A DNA stretch of 64,000 nt from Serratia sp. H1w (GTDB taxonomy: Bacteria > Pseudomonadota > Gammaproteobacteria > Enterobacterales > Enterobacteriaceae), in NCBI RefSeq assembly GCF_000633355.1, contig NZ_AYMQ01000038.1, forward strand, positions 1-64,000, written 5' to 3'. The notes below the pieces were generated by a model. The model did not search any database and was not told the origin of the DNA. It was given only the letters and a program-made list of their open reading frames with translations. Positions 19,779 to 29,802 of the stretch are shown piece after piece. Each line of letters starts with the position of its first letter. Within the stretch, counting starts at the first letter, position 1. Position numbers and translations under genes: made by a program.

Positions 19779-19803
19779 ATTATAGATAATAATTATCATT
19801 TGC
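19779..19803 (-). promoter_or_regulatory. chaN promoter with Fur box
   Basis: A perfect TATAAT -10 on the minus strand (plus coordinates 19779-19784) is directly followed upstream by GATAATAATTATCATTTGC (19785-19803), which matches 15 of 19 positions of the Fur consensus and covers the spacer. Iron-bound Fur should block RNA polymerase here. Confidence 0.8.
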
Positions 19804-19869
19804 ATATAGGGATTCTCAGTACCTGGCAGCGGCTAGCCGTTATTTTTCGTTATCGTGTTTTGAGTTACG

Positions 19870-19898
19870 TTGATTTCGTGACATAGAGCGGGTATAAC
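19870..19898 (+). promoter_or_regulatory. Sigma-70 promoter for mmuPM
   Basis: TTGATT, a 17-base spacer, and TATAAC. Transcription would start near 19905, about 30 bases before the mmuP ATG. Confidence 0.6.
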
Positions 19899-19910
19899 TT
19901 ACGGCCATGT

Positions 19911-19918
19911 AGACGTCC
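19911..19918 (+). promoter_or_regulatory. Possible MetJ box
   Basis: AGACGTCC matches seven of eight positions of the MetJ unit AGACGTCT and lies just after the predicted mmuP transcription start. MetJ needs tandem units; the next eight bases are poor, so this is tentative. Control by methionine would fit the genes. Confidence 0.35.
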
Positions 19919-19934
19919 ATATGGATAGATTGTT

Positions 19935-21347
19935 ATGCAACCTGCTGCCGCCGAAGGGCAATTCAAACGCACCATGAAAGCCCGGCATCTGGTGATGCTG
20001 TCGCTGGGAGGCGTAATCGGTACCGGTCTGTTTTTCAACACCGGTTACATCATCTCCACAACCGGAGCACTGGGAACCTTATTGGCCTATATTATTGGCG
20101 CTCTGGTGGTTTATCTGGTGATGCTGTGTCTGGGGGAACTTGCCGTCGCCATGCCGGAAACCGGCGCATTTCACGTCTATGCGGCACGCTACCTTGGCCC
20201 GGCAACCGGCTATACCGTCGCCTGGTTGTATTGGCTGACCTGGACCGTCGCGCTGGGTTCTAGCCTGACAGCCGCCGGTTTCTGTATGCAATATTGGTTT
20301 CCACAATCGCCAGTCTGGCTGTGGTGCCTGATTTTTTGTGCCGCCATTTTTCTGCTCAATGTCGTGACCACCCGTTTCTTCGCCGAAAGTGAATTCTGGT
20401 TCTCGCTGATCAAGGTGATCACCATCCTGGCGTTTATCGTGCTGGGGGGCGCGGCCATGTTTGGCCTGATCCCGATGAAAGATGGCACGCCAGCGCCGTT
20501 CCTGAGTAATCTGACCTCATCAGGTTGGCTACCCAATGGCACGTTACCGATCCTGATGACCATGGTAGCGGTTAATTTCGCGTTCTCCGGTACCGAGCTG
20601 ATCGGCATTGCGGCAGGGGAAACCGAAAATCCGGAAAAAGTGGTGCCCTGGGCCATCCGCACCACGGTGATCCGCCTGATGGTGTTCTTTATCGGCACGG
20701 TATTTATTCTGGCAGCGCTGATCCCCATGGAGCAGGCCGGGATCGTCAAAAGCCCGTTTGTCCTGGTCTTCGAACGTATCGGTGTCCCTTATGCCGCCGA
20801 TATTTTTAACTTCGTGATCCTGACCGCCATTCTTTCGGCCGCCAATTCCGGGCTGTATGCTTCGGGCCGCATGCTGTGGTCGCTGGCCAATCAGCGTACT
20901 CTGCCCGCCTATTTTTCACGGGTGAATGCGCGCGGTATTCCAATGAATGCGCTGACGTTCAGCATGCTCGGCGGCGTGCTGGCGTTGTTGACCAGCGTGA
21001 TCGCGCCCGACACGGTGTTCGTCGCTCTGTCTGCCATCTCCGGCTTTGCGGTCGTGGCCGTCTGGCTGAGCATCTGCGCCGCCCACTACGTTTTTCGCCG
21101 CCGTTATCTGCGCAGCGGTCAGCCGATCGAAGGGCTGAAATACCGCGCACCAGGCTATCCGCTGACGCCGATTGTCGGTTTTGCGCTATGTCTCTTGGCC
21201 TGTATCGGTCTGGCGTTCGACCCAGAGCAACGTGTGGCGCTGTATTGCGGCCTGCCGTTTGTGGCGATCTGTTATCTGGCCTATTACCTGACTCGGCGCA
21301 CCGGGCAGAAAAACCTACTGAATACCGGAGAAGAACATGTCGGTTAA
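19935..21347 (+). CDS. mmuP: S-methylmethionine permease
   Basis: Inner-membrane amino-acid permease (APC superfamily) for S-methylmethionine, 470 residues. It has about twelve hydrophobic segments. The family start motif [20 protein letters not shown] and the segments [20 protein letters not shown] and [20 protein letters not shown] are essentially those of E. coli MmuP. It overlaps mmuM by 11 bases. The pair imports plant-derived S-methylmethionine and uses it to methylate homocysteine. Confidence 0.96.
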   Translation: MQPAAAEGQFKRTMKARHLVMLSLGGVIGTGLFFNTGYIISTTGALGTLLAYIIGALVVYLVMLCLGELAVAMPETGAFHVYAARYLGPATGYTVAWLYWLTWTVALGSSLTAAGFCMQYWFPQSPVWLWCLIFCAAIFLLNVVTTRFFAESEFWFSLIKVITILAFIVLGGAAMFGLIPMKDGTPAPFLSNLTSSGWLPNGTLPILMTMVAVNFAFSGTELIGIAAGETENPEKVVPWAIRTTVIRLMVFFIGTVFILAALIPMEQAGIVKSPFVLVFERIGVPYAADIFNFVILTAILSAANSGLYASGRMLWSLANQRTLPAYFSRVNARGIPMNALTFSMLGGVLALLTSVIAPDTVFVALSAISGFAVVAVWLSICAAHYVFRRRYLRSGQPIEGLKYRAPGYPLTPIVGFALCLLACIGLAFDPEQRVALYCGLPFVAICYLAYYLTRRTGQKNLLNTGEEHVG

Positions 21348-22275
21348 CAACCCTTTGGCCGCCTTGCTGGCCGATAACCGCACGTTGGTGTTGGACGGGG
21401 CTATGGCCACCGAACTAGAGGCCAGAGGTTGCGATCTCACCGATCCACTGTGGTCGGCAAAAGTGCTGATTGAAAACCCGGAGCTGATTTACCAGGTACA
21501 TCTGGACTACTTCAAAGCGGGAGCACAATGCGCCATTACCGCCAGCTACCAGGCCACGCCCCAAGGGTTTTTACGCCGGGGCCTGGATGAGTCGCAATCA
21601 CTGGCAATGATCGCCCAAAGCGTCCACCTGGCACAACTTGCCCGCACCGATTACCTGGCCCAGCATCCGCAGCAATTGCCTTTGCTGGTTGCCGGTTCGG
21701 TCGGCCCTTATGGTGCTTATCTGGCGGACGGTTCAGAATATCGTGGCGACTACCACCTGCCGCAAGCAGAGATGATCGCATTCCATCGTCCGCGCATCAC
21801 CGCCCTGACCAACGCCGGAGTGGATTTGCTGGCTTGTGAAACGCTGCCGTCGTTCGCCGAATTACAGGCACTGCTAGCGTTGCTAGAGGAGTTCCCAGCG
21901 CTGGGGGGATGGTTCTCTTTCACCCTGCGTGATAGTCAGCATCTGAGCGACGGCACGCCACTGGCTGTTGTCATGGCTGAACTAAACGGTAACCCGCAGG
22001 TTCTGGCGGTCGGCGTTAACTGTATCGCGTTGGAAAACGTCACCCCGGCGCTGCAACAACTTGCTGTACTGAGTGATAAACCGTTACTGGTTTACCCTAA
22101 CTCCGGCGAGCACTACGATGCGGTGAGTAAAACCTGGCATAGCTGCGGTAACCAACAGCATCAGTTGGTGAATCAGCTGGCAGACTGGCAGCATGCCGGA
22201 GCCCGCTTGATTGGCGGCTGCTGTCGCACCACCCCTGCCGATATTCAAGCCATTGCCGAGCGCTGTAACGCATAA
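21337..22275 (+). CDS. mmuM: Homocysteine S-methyltransferase
   Basis: Zinc-dependent enzyme that transfers a methyl group from S-methylmethionine to homocysteine, giving two methionines, 312 residues. The N-terminal segment is [18 protein letters not shown]. The zinc-binding cysteines lie in GVNCIALE and IGGCCRTTP near the C-terminus. GGAGAAGAAC precedes the ATG inside the mmuP end. A hairpin follows the stop. Confidence 0.96.
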   Translation: MSVNNPLAALLADNRTLVLDGAMATELEARGCDLTDPLWSAKVLIENPELIYQVHLDYFKAGAQCAITASYQATPQGFLRRGLDESQSLAMIAQSVHLAQLARTDYLAQHPQQLPLLVAGSVGPYGAYLADGSEYRGDYHLPQAEMIAFHRPRITALTNAGVDLLACETLPSFAELQALLALLEEFPALGGWFSFTLRDSQHLSDGTPLAVVMAELNGNPQVLAVGVNCIALENVTPALQQLAVLSDKPLLVYPNSGEHYDAVSKTWHSCGNQQHQLVNQLADWQHAGARLIGGCCRTTPADIQAIAERCNA

Positions 22276-22280
22276 AAAAA

Positions 22281-22307
22281 CCCCCTGAGGCCAAAGGCCG
22301 CAGGGGG
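22281..22307 (-). terminator. Terminator between converging mmuM and maeB
   Basis: CCCCCTGAGGCC-AAA-GGCCGCAGGGGG, a 12-bp stem with one mismatch. The minus strand continues as TTTTTTTATG, a strong T-tract, so it mainly terminates maeB; the hairpin also lies 5 bases after the mmuM stop and may act both ways. Confidence 0.85.
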
Positions 22308-22321
22308 TCACGTTCACGCCA

Positions 22322-24601
22322 TCACAGCGGTTGAGTCTGAGCTTCCACTACCGCCAACGCTACCATGTTAACGATGCGGCGCACTGAAGCGATCGGCGTC
22401 AGGATATGCACCGGCTTGGACACGCCCATCAATACCGGCCCAACCGTCACGCCTTCGGAAGAGGAGACGCGCAGCAGGTTGTAGCTGATACGCGCCGCTT
22501 CCATACTTGGCATGATCAGGATGTTGGCCGAGCCTTTCAGCGGGCTGTCCGGCATCAAATCCTGGCGAATGCTTTCCACCAACGCAGCGTCACCGTGCAT
22601 CTCACCGTCGATCTCCAACTCTGGCGCCATCTGATTGACCAGCTCCAGCGTTTTACGCATCTTGCTCGCCGACGGGCAGTTGGAAGAGCCAAAGCTGGAA
22701 TGGGACAACAGCGCCACTTTCGGTTCAATCCCGAAGCGCCGTACCGTATCCGCGGCCATCAGGGTGATTTCGGCCAACTGTTCCGGCGTTGGATCGTCGT
22801 TGACATAGGTATCGGCGATGAAGGTGTTGCCGCTTGGCAGCAGCAAGGCATTCATGGCGCCAGCCACGTGTACCCCTTCACGGAAGCCGAACACTTTTTC
22901 CACCACGTCATAATGCTCATGGTAGCTGCCGATGGTGCCACAAATCATGGCATCGGCCTCCCCACGGTGCAGCATGATGGCGGCGATCAGCGTTGGGTTG
23001 CCGATCACGGCACGGCGAGCCTGCTCCTGCGAAACACCACGGCGCTTCATGATCTGGTAATACTCACCCCAGTATTCATTGAAGCGTGGATCGGACTCGT
23101 TGTTCACCACTTCAAAATCTTTGCCCGGTGTGAGTTGCAGGCCAAGTTTCTTCAAGCGCATTTCAATCACGCTCGGACGCCCCACCAGGATCGGATAAGC
23201 CAGCCCCTGCGACACCATCTCTTGGGTGGCATGCAGTACGCGCTCCTCTTCCCCTTCGGCCATCACCACGCGTTTCACTTCTTTTTTCGCTTGGGAGAAG
23301 ATCGGCTTCATAAACAGGTTGGTTTTGTAGACGAACTCGGTCAGTTTCTCTACATAAGCATCAAAGTCTTCGATCGGGCGCATTGCCACGCCGGAATCCA
23401 TGGCGGCCTTGGCCACCGCTGGCGCGATCTTGACGATCAGGCGCGGGTCGAACGGTTTTGGAATGATGTATTCCGGGCCAAAGGAGAGATCCTGATCGCC
23501 ATACGCCGACGCTACCACGTCGCTCTGCTCTGCCAGCGCCAGATCGGCAATGGCGTGCACGCAGGCCAGCTTCATCTCTTCGTTGATGGTGGTCGCCCCA
23601 ACATCCAACGCACCGCGGAAGATGAACGGGAAGCACAACACGTTGTTCACCTGGTTTGGATAGTCAGAACGGCCGGTACAGATAATCGCGTCTGGGCGTA
23701 CCGCTTTCGCCAACGGTGGCAGAATTTCCGGTTCCGGGTTAGCCAGGGCCATGATCAGCGGATCGCGTGCCATGGTTTTCACCATGTCTTGCGTCAATAC
23801 GCCAGGGCCGGAGCACCCCAGGAAAATATCGGCATTGGGAATGGCATCACCCAGCGTACGCTGGCCGTTATCCACGATGGCATACGCCGCCTTGGTTTCT
23901 TCCATCTTGGCGTCGCGGCCTTGATAGATCACGCCCTTGGAATCACAAACGGTGATGTTCTGTTTGCTCAGGCCCAGCGCCACCAGCAGGTTCAAACAGG
24001 CAATGGAAGCTGCACCTGCACCTGAGACCACCAGACGTACGTCGGAGATGTTTTTCTTCACCACCCGCAGACCGTTCAGTACCGCTGCAGTAGTAATAAT
24101 CGCCGTGCCGTGTTGATCGTCATGGAATACCGGGATCTTCATGCGCTCGCGCAGCTTCTTCTCAATATAGAAGCACTCGGGCGCTTTGATATCTTCCAGG
24201 TTGATGCCGCCAAAGGTCGGTTCCAGCGCGGCGATCACGTCAATCAGCTTGTCAGGGTCGAGTTCATCGACTTCGATATCGAACACGTCAATACCAGAAA
24301 ACTTCTTAAACAGAACCCCTTTGCCTTCCATGACCGGTTTACCCGCCAACGCACCGATATTCCCCAGGCCCAGTACCGCAGTACCGTTGGAGATCACCGC
24401 GACCAGGTTTCCTTTGGCGGTATATTTATAAGCGGCCAGCGGGTCGGCGGCAATTTCCAGACAGGGAGCTGCCACACCCGGCGAATAGGCCAAGGCCAGA
24501 TCGCGCTGGGTGGCTAGCGGTTTGGTCGGCGATACCTGGATCTTCCCTGGGACAGGAAACTGATGGAAATCAAGGGCACTCTGTTTGAGCTGTTCGTCCA
24601 T
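22322..24601 (-). CDS. maeB: NADP-dependent malic enzyme (MaeB) with phosphotransacetylase-like domain
   Basis: Cytoplasmic enzyme that oxidatively decarboxylates malate to pyruvate with NADP, 759 residues, the same length as E. coli MaeB. The malic-enzyme half (about 1-430) shows [13 protein letters not shown], the metal/active-site segment [11 protein letters not shown] and the nucleotide fold [16 protein letters not shown]. The C-terminal half (about 430-759) is phosphotransacetylase-like ([29 protein letters not shown]), which in E. coli MaeB is regulatory. AAGGAACCC precedes the ATG. It is monocistronic with a strong terminator. Confidence 0.97.
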   Translation of the reverse strand: MDEQLKQSALDFHQFPVPGKIQVSPTKPLATQRDLALAYSPGVAAPCLEIAADPLAAYKYTAKGNLVAVISNGTAVLGLGNIGALAGKPVMEGKGVLFKKFSGIDVFDIEVDELDPDKLIDVIAALEPTFGGINLEDIKAPECFYIEKKLRERMKIPVFHDDQHGTAIITTAAVLNGLRVVKKNISDVRLVVSGAGAASIACLNLLVALGLSKQNITVCDSKGVIYQGRDAKMEETKAAYAIVDNGQRTLGDAIPNADIFLGCSGPGVLTQDMVKTMARDPLIMALANPEPEILPPLAKAVRPDAIICTGRSDYPNQVNNVLCFPFIFRGALDVGATTINEEMKLACVHAIADLALAEQSDVVASAYGDQDLSFGPEYIIPKPFDPRLIVKIAPAVAKAAMDSGVAMRPIEDFDAYVEKLTEFVYKTNLFMKPIFSQAKKEVKRVVMAEGEEERVLHATQEMVSQGLAYPILVGRPSVIEMRLKKLGLQLTPGKDFEVVNNESDPRFNEYWGEYYQIMKRRGVSQEQARRAVIGNPTLIAAIMLHRGEADAMICGTIGSYHEHYDVVEKVFGFREGVHVAGAMNALLLPSGNTFIADTYVNDDPTPEQLAEITLMAADTVRRFGIEPKVALLSHSSFGSSNCPSASKMRKTLELVNQMAPELEIDGEMHGDAALVESIRQDLMPDSPLKGSANILIMPSMEAARISYNLLRVSSSEGVTVGPVLMGVSKPVHILTPIASVRRIVNMVALAVVEAQTQPL

Positions 24602-24791
24602 TATGGGTTCCTTTGCTTTCTTCTTTTATGATGAGGTAAGGCAATAACGCTGAACTAGTATAGTGAGAGAATCGTCACAAACTTTGAAGCGTGCCATAAC
24701 CTTGGGCGAAACTTGTAAATAAAAGTTAAAAGGAAGTTAAGCGAACAGAAAAGCAACAGTTTTTATGGCCCCAGAAGTGACCGCAGGCCGC

Positions 24792-25193
24792 TCAAGCCGG
24801 ATAATCTTTGAACGGCAATTGGAAATGTGGCCCATCTTTCAGCGTTTTCCATCCCCCACCCCATTCGACGTTGATGCCGCACTCCAGCCCCGCACGCTGC
24901 ACCGCCGAGGCGATCTGGGCATAGTAATCCCACTCCCAGGACACCGCCCCTGAAGGCATAGCCACGACGTCAACCGCATGCCCGGTAAGGTGGCGGCTTC
25001 TCAGCGTTTGGCTTTTCCCCTCACGCAATAAATCCCGCTGCCGAGCCATAGACCGCAGCCCTTCGGTGATGGAGAACGGCACCAGCGAGTAACGCAGCGC
25101 CAGACGCATCACTCGCACCAGATCGGGATGCACCCCAAGCAGGTTTTTCTCGCTACGTGCATTAAATTGAACCTCCATGCGTTCACTTATCAT
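24792..25193 (-). CDS. Phage-type endolysin, M15 L-Ala-D-Glu/D-Ala peptidase
   Basis: Small peptidoglycan peptidase, 133 residues, resembling phage M15C endolysins and Serratia ChiX. The zinc motif SRHLTGHAVD gives His68 and Asp75, and PHF gives His123. There is no signal peptide, so it needs the holin to reach the wall. I chose the ATG at 25193 (MISERMEVQF), which overlaps the holin stop by 11 bases and has CAGGA upstream; an in-frame ATG at 25217 is also possible. No spanin gene follows; the next gene is maeB, 190 bases on. Confidence 0.85.
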   Translation of the reverse strand: MISERMEVQFNARSEKNLLGVHPDLVRVMRLALRYSLVPFSITEGLRSMARQRDLLREGKSQTLRSRHLTGHAVDVVAMPSGAVSWEWDYYAQIASAVQRAGLECGINVEWGGGWKTLKDGPHFQLPFKDYPA

Positions 25194-25509
25194 TTTTAAA
25201 TCCTGTTTTTCTGCCAATAAATTTTTTAATTAACTCACCAAGGTAATCCGCACCGAGGAAACCAATTAATACGCTGATGGTATTGGCCCATACCAACTCC
25301 AACCCCATCAGCGATAACAGGTCACGCACGGTTAATGCCAACAAGGCACAAATACCGGCATTTAATAACCGGTGGCGTAATGGCATATTCAGATAAGCTC
25401 CTTTTAATAACGCCATGCTGCCGGCTAAAAGGGCATTGAACACCGGTTGCAGATATTCACAGACTCGCTGAATGATTGCGCCAACAGCGTCTGGCTCAAA
25501 GCTAGACAT
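25183..25509 (-). CDS. Phage-type holin
   Basis: Small membrane protein, 108 residues, with three likely membrane segments (about 22-38, 48-68, 73-90), a C-terminal IGFLGADYLGELIKKFIG and a charged tail. This is the layout of lambdoid-family holins and of the holin-like partner in Serratia chitinase-release cassettes (ChiW). AGGAGGAGCT precedes the ATG. Directly coupled to the endolysin gene. No other phage genes are nearby. Confidence 0.8.
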   Translation of the reverse strand: MSSFEPDAVGAIIQRVCEYLQPVFNALLAGSMALLKGAYLNMPLRHRLLNAGICALLALTVRDLLSLMGLELVWANTISVLIGFLGADYLGELIKKFIGRKTGFKNDK

Positions 25510-25948
25510 AGCTCCTCCTGTTTTTTTTAGTCACACGCCCTTGCGCGGCCTTTTCGAACGCTCAATAAAAGTAAGTGGCGTGAACCCCAGATGAATATCT
25601 GGGGGAATAACGGAATAACACGTTCTATTTAATTAACGAGGCAAGAAAGACCACCGTTACTGATTAGCTCGACAATCCCATAAGCATAATTATACCGGCA
25701 ACCACGAGGCTGTCGTTTGCTTTACGTTGTTCGAGCGCTCAACGGACAAGAGAGGGAAATCGTCGTAAATCTGCTCAACCCGTTGCTCTCCACCAAGCTC
25801 AGGATCACGTGGCGTACTTCCTAATTGTTATCATCCATCGCAACAATCAGAAAAAGCGTATTTCATTCACTGGTCATATGATGCAAGGTGTTGACCATAA
25901 TGCAACACGTTCTCATTTACCGTAATGTCTTTGGGCAAGGAGCTATAA
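25510..25948. other. Non-coding interval between holin cassette and talA
   Basis: 439 bases without a credible gene. It contains a perfect palindrome CCCCAGATGAATATCTGGGG (25585-25604, 8-bp stem, GAAT loop, no T-run) and a near-identical 13-mer TTCGAACGCTCAA at 25553 and TTCGAGCGCTCAA at 25730. The talA ribosome site is AAGGAG before 25949. A TTGACC block near 25893 could be a talA -35, but no good -10 follows. Confidence 0.6.
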
Positions 25949-26899
25949 ATGAACCAATTAGACGCACTCAAACAGTTGACTGTGGTCGTTGCCGACAGCG
26001 GTGATATCGAATCAATCCGTCAGTTCGAACCACAAGATGCCACCACCAACCCTTCGTTGATCCTCAAGGCCGCGGCGCTGCCGCAGTATAAGCCACTGAT
26101 CACCGAAGCGTTGGACTACGCCCGCCAGCAAGGCGGCAGCAAGGAAACCCAACTGATTAATGCCAGTGACAGATTAGCGGTGAATATCGGGGTAGAAATT
26201 TTAAAAAGCGTGCCGGGCCGTATCTCCACCGAGGTGGATGCTCGTCTGTCCTTCGATCGTGGTATGTGTGTGGCTAAAGCGCGCAAACTGATCGGCATGT
26301 ATCAAAGCCAGGGGATCGATAAATCCCGCATTCTGATCAAGCTGGCCGCCACCTGGGAAGGGATCCAGGCGGCTGAAGAGCTGGAAAAAGAAGGTATCAA
26401 CACCAACCTGACGCTGCTGTTCTCCTTTGCTCAGGCTCGCGCCTGTGCCGAAGCTGGCGTGTTCCTGATTTCACCGTTCGTTGGTCGTATCTACGATTGG
26501 TATCAGGCCAGACAGCCGATGACCGATTATGATGCCGAGCAGGATCCGGGCGTTAAGTCCGTCCGTGCCATTTATGAATACTACAAACAGCACCGCTATC
26601 AGACCGTGATCATGGGTGCCAGCTTCCGCAAGGTTGAGCAGATCCTGGCGTTGGCCGGCTGTGACCGTTTGACCATTGCGCCTAACCTGCTGGAAGAGTT
26701 GAAGCAGAGCAATCAGCCTATCGAACGTAAACTGACGCCATCGGTTGAAGGGTTCCACCAGCCCGCGCCACTGGCCGAAGCCGAGTTCCGCTGGTTGCAT
26801 AACCAGGATGCCATGGCGGTGGAGAAGTTGGCCGAAGGCATCCGCCTGTTCGCCGTAGACCAGCAGAAGCTGGAAGATATGCTGGTAGCGCAGCTGTAA
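25949..26899 (+). CDS. talA: Transaldolase A
   Basis: Pentose-phosphate enzyme transferring dihydroxyacetone between sugar phosphates, 316 residues, the E. coli TalA length. The Schiff-base lysine is Lys131 in [40 protein letters not shown] and [22 protein letters not shown] are family-typical. It lacks the tktB neighbour seen in E. coli; a REP-like pair and nudK follow. TalA rather than TalB is inferred from overall similarity and the maeB-talA synteny. Confidence 0.95.
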   Translation: MNQLDALKQLTVVVADSGDIESIRQFEPQDATTNPSLILKAAALPQYKPLITEALDYARQQGGSKETQLINASDRLAVNIGVEILKSVPGRISTEVDARLSFDRGMCVAKARKLIGMYQSQGIDKSRILIKLAATWEGIQAAEELEKEGINTNLTLLFSFAQARACAEAGVFLISPFVGRIYDWYQARQPMTDYDAEQDPGVKSVRAIYEYYKQHRYQTVIMGASFRKVEQILALAGCDRLTIAPNLLEELKQSNQPIERKLTPSVEGFHQPAPLAEAEFRWLHNQDAMAVEKLAEGIRLFAVDQQKLEDMLVAQL

Positions 26900-26924
26900 T
26901 GCTTTGAAAGTAGGTGAGATAAAA

Positions 26925-26959
26925 CCCCTCACCCTTACCCTCTCCCACAGGGAGAGGGA
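26925..26959 (+). repeat. REP-like palindrome, copy 5 (left member of an inverted pair)
   Basis: CCCCTCACCCTTACCCTCTC then CCACAGGGAGAGGG, 25 bases after the talA stop. Paired with the inverted copy at 27072. Confidence 0.75.
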
Positions 26960-27071
26960 ACCGATCGAGTTCCCCCTCCATTACAGAAGTTCGCCTGACC
27001 AACGTTTCGCCCCCCTATTTTGCAATAAGTCACTATTCGTTCACCGCATCTGACCATATCTCCGCATCAGC

Positions 27072-27106
27072 TCCCTCTCCTTGGGGAGAGGGTTGGGGTG
27101 AGGGGA
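27072..27106 (-). repeat. REP-like palindrome, copy 6 (inverted partner)
   Basis: TCCCTCTCCTTGGGGAGAGG then GTTGGGGTGAGGGG, just downstream of the nudK stop. The two copies again bound the gap between converging genes. Confidence 0.75.
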
Positions 27107-27115
27107 CAACCAGAA

Positions 27116-27691
27116 CTACTCCATCACCCGATGGATCTGTAGATACTGCAACAGCATGATGGTTTTACCATCCTTGAGACGACCATCAGCGATCATCGCA
27201 ATGGCCTCACCAAACGGCAACTCCACCACTTCAATATCTTCATCCTCAATGCCGCCACCGATGGTTTGCCGCTCATCATCCTGATACTCGGCAATAAAGA
27301 AGTGAAGTATTTCCGTGACGCCACCCGGCGACATATAAGCCTCAAAGATCTTTTGCACCTGCGAAACCTGAAAACCGGTTTCCTCAACCGCTTCACGGCG
27401 GGCGCACTGCTCAGGCTGATCGTCATCCAGCAACCCGGCACAAGCTTCCAGCAGCATGCCCGTGGTATTGCCGTTGACGTAGGTTGGCATGCGGAACTGG
27501 TTGGTCAGCACCACAGTGCCCTTGGCACGGTTATACAGTAGAATGGTCGCCCCGTTGCCGCGATCGTAGACCTCGCGTACCTGTTCGATGGTGCCACCAT
27601 TTTTACGTTTCAAATCAAAAGTATATTTATTCAAAACGTACCAGTTGTCCGATAACAGCTGCTTTCTGATATTTTCAATTTTCGACGACAT
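27116..27691 (-). CDS. nudK: GDP-mannose pyrophosphatase NudK
   Basis: Nudix hydrolase splitting GDP-mannose to GMP and mannose-1-phosphate, 191 residues, the E. coli NudK length. The Nudix box is [20 protein letters not shown] (about 97-116) with the REAVEETG catalytic helix. [14 protein letters not shown] and YMSPGGVTE are shared with NudK. It lies downstream of the nap operon in the same direction, separated by a strong terminator. Confidence 0.95.
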   Translation of the reverse strand: MSSKIENIRKQLLSDNWYVLNKYTFDLKRKNGGTIEQVREVYDRGNGATILLYNRAKGTVVLTNQFRMPTYVNGNTTGMLLEACAGLLDDDQPEQCARREAVEETGFQVSQVQKIFEAYMSPGGVTEILHFFIAEYQDDERQTIGGGIEDEDIEVVELPFGEAIAMIADGRLKDGKTIMLLQYLQIHRVME

Positions 27692-27770
27692 ATTCCCTTC
27701 TTACGTTAGCCCATTCACTCCAACCTATCGCTACTAGCAAAGCGCAGCCACGGCAGATTTGCAACAAAAA

Positions 27771-27800
27771 ACCCCGCAGGCCTTGGAGCACTGCGGGGTT
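27771..27800 (-). terminator. Terminator of the nap operon
   Basis: AACCCCGCAG/CTGCGGGGTT stem of about 10 bp with an 11-base loop, followed on the minus strand by TTTTTT. It lies 16 bases beyond the napC stop. Confidence 0.85.
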
Positions 27801-27815
27801 TTCATCAACCAGAGT

Positions 27816-28433
27816 TTAGAAGCCGGTAGGCACTCCGTGCATGTCTGGCAGTTTATGCGCAATCCCTTTATGACAATCGATACAGGTTTTGCCTTCGGTA
27901 ATCGCTTTGTCATGCATCTTGGCCGCCACGGTTTTCTGCGCGGTGAAATCCATATACTCGAAGTTGTGACAGTTACGACACTCCTGCGAGTTATTGGCCT
28001 TCATACGCGCCCACTCGTTGCTGGCCATCGCCAAGCGATGTTCTTCAAACTTCTGCGGCGTGTCGATAATGCCAAATATTTTGGCATACAGCTCTTTACT
28101 AGCCTTCATCTTACGCAGCATCTTCGGGCCCCACTCGTGCGGGACGTGGCAATCCGGACAGGTGGCACGCACGCCGCTGCGGTTATTGTAGTGCACCGTC
28201 TCCATATACTCTTCGTAGACGTTTTCACGCATTTCGTGGCAGCTGATACAGAATTTTTCGGTGTTGGCCGCTTCCATACCGGTGTTGAAACCGCCCCAGA
28301 AAACGATCCCGGCTACAAAGCCCAACAGCAGCAAAGTCCCCAGGGCCAACCTGCTCGGCCTGCGCAACCAGCGCCATAACCGGCGGATCGGCCCGGCCTT
28401 TTTCTCGGATGTTGTGGTATTACGTTCGGCCAT
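27816..28433 (-). CDS. napC: Tetrahaem cytochrome NapC
   Basis: Membrane-anchored quinol dehydrogenase that passes electrons from quinol to NapB/NapA, 205 residues. There is one N-terminal membrane anchor (about 28-48) and four CXXCH haem motifs (CISCH, CPDCH, CRNCH, CIDCH). The NapC/NirT-family segment [16 protein letters not shown] lies between. Last gene of napFDAGHBC; it starts 11 bases after the napB stop with GGGGGAG before the ATG. Confidence 0.97.
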   Translation of the reverse strand: MAERNTTTSEKKAGPIRRLWRWLRRPSRLALGTLLLLGFVAGIVFWGGFNTGMEAANTEKFCISCHEMRENVYEEYMETVHYNNRSGVRATCPDCHVPHEWGPKMLRKMKASKELYAKIFGIIDTPQKFEEHRLAMASNEWARMKANNSQECRNCHNFEYMDFTAQKTVAAKMHDKAITEGKTCIDCHKGIAHKLPDMHGVPTGF

Positions 28434-28444
28434 AGCTCCCCCGC

Positions 28445-28894
28445 TTAGTGCCCAAAGCCCTGCATTGGCTTGAAATCATTACCGACGATTGGTGCCGCAT
28501 CGGTTTGTGGTACGTGACATTGCAGACAGAAATAACGGCGTGGAGCGACTTCCCCCAGTACCTTGCCATCGCTGTCCATAAAGTGTGTCGGGCTGATGCG
28601 CGGTGCCCCGGTGGTGCGGTAATGCTCCACGCCGTGGCACTGCAAGCAGCGGTTAGTGTTTTTGCTAATCTGGTAGCCGTCGACGCTATGCGGGATCATC
28701 GGCGGCTGATTGACATAGTTTAGTGCCATCTTTTCCTGCTGCTTGGGCATTTTTATCTGCCCTTCAGCGGTGCCGGAAACCTCTGGCGATTGCTTGAGAT
28801 CGACATCGCTGGCGGCAAACGCGGCACTGGCAACTACCAGTGTTAACAGCGCGCCCCACAGGGAAAGCTGCTTTTTCAGGACATTGCTGGTCAT
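28445..28894 (-). CDS. napB: Dihaem cytochrome NapB
   Basis: Periplasmic electron-transfer subunit of nitrate reductase, 149 residues. The signal peptide ends near AAFA-ASDVD (about 28). Two CLQCH haem motifs are visible, with further His residues as axial ligands. The start overlaps the napH stop (ATGA). Confidence 0.97.
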   Translation of the reverse strand: MTSNVLKKQLSLWGALLTLVVASAAFAASDVDLKQSPEVSGTAEGQIKMPKQQEKMALNYVNQPPMIPHSVDGYQISKNTNRCLQCHGVEHYRTTGAPRISPTHFMDSDGKVLGEVAPRRYFCLQCHVPQTDAAPIVGNDFKPMQGFGH

Positions 28895-29802
28895 TTTTTG
28901 GCTCCCGAATAATGAAATTTGCTCTTAATTTCGAATACGTTTTCTGCACAAACGTCGATACAACGTCCGCAGGCAATACAGGCATCACTGGCAACCTGTG
29001 GTGTGCCTTTTTTGACTAATAATGGCTCACGCAGGATCTGCGGTTCCGGGCAAACATGAAAACAATCCATGCAGCGTGTACAGTTATCACGGTTCTCCGC
29101 GCTGATCTGCACCACACCTTGGCTACCAATGGCACCGTACAGCGCACCCATTGGGCAAAGATGGCCACACCAGCCATGTTCGACCACCAGCAGATCGAAC
29201 AGGAACAGCGCCACAATCAACCAGATGCCAGCACCAAATGCGGCACCCAGCCCTTTCAGCCAGGCTAATGCCCCTTCCCCGCTGCTGCCGTGGATCAGCC
29301 CGCGCCCCATCAGGGCCACCGGATTAATCCATTCCCAGATCAGCGTGCCACTCACGGCGCTGCCAATCAGGACAACAAACAAGATGCCGTAGCGCAGGGA
29401 GCGAGGCAGGCTAGCCGATTGACGCAGGCCCAACTTGCGCCGCAGCCAGGCCGCCAGATCGGTCACCGGGTTGACCGGGCAAACCCAGCCGCAAAACACC
29501 CGATTACCGATCAGGCCGTAGATCAGCACCACCACCGCCCCAACCCACACCAGCCAGGCTGGCCAATGCCCAGCCAACAGGCTTTGCAGCATCATCAACG
29601 GATCCGTTAACGGCACCGTCTCCGCCAATAGGCTGGCGCTGTAGTTGCCGCGCAGGATCCAGACGCCCCACAGCGGGCCTGAGAGAAACATCAACAAGAT
29701 CAGCAGTTGACTGCAACGCCGCAGGATCAGGAAGCGATTGCTGCGCAACCAGCCATGACGCAGACGGGCATCACGCCCGGCTTGAGCGACTGGATTAGCC
29801 AT
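28891..29802 (-). CDS. napH: NapH ferredoxin-type quinol dehydrogenase
   Basis: Membrane iron-sulfur protein that with NapG takes electrons from quinol, 303 residues. It has four or more membrane segments. Two CX3CP motifs (CGWVCPVNP, CGHLCPMGA) face the cytoplasm in homologues. Two 4Fe-4S clusters at the C-terminus (CTRCMDCFHVCPEP, CIACGRCIDVCAEN). Two adjacent ATGs exist at 29805 and 29802; I prefer the second, 5 bases after GGAGGT, which also matches the E. coli MAN start. Confidence 0.96.
   Translation of the reverse strand: MANPVAQAGRDARLRHGWLRSNRFLILRRCSQLLILLMFLSGPLWGVWILRGNYSASLLAETVPLTDPLMMLQSLLAGHWPAWLVWVGAVVVLIYGLIGNRVFCGWVCPVNPVTDLAAWLRRKLGLRQSASLPRSLRYGILFVVLIGSAVSGTLIWEWINPVALMGRGLIHGSSGEGALAWLKGLGAAFGAGIWLIVALFLFDLLVVEHGWCGHLCPMGALYGAIGSQGVVQISAENRDNCTRCMDCFHVCPEPQILREPLLVKKGTPQVASDACIACGRCIDVCAENVFEIKSKFHYSGAKK

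Noticed and set aside
22406-24025. 539-codon open frame on the plus strand inside maeB
   Set aside because: Antisense shadow of a highly conserved gene; His/Arg-rich composition with no domain and no ribosome site.
24792-25948. Prophage
   Set aside because: Only holin and endolysin are present; no integrase, attachment site, structural or regulatory phage genes.
26925-27106. Possible CRISPR array in the repeat-rich gap after talA
   Set aside because: Only two repeats, in opposite orientation, without regular spacers; they are REP-like palindromes.
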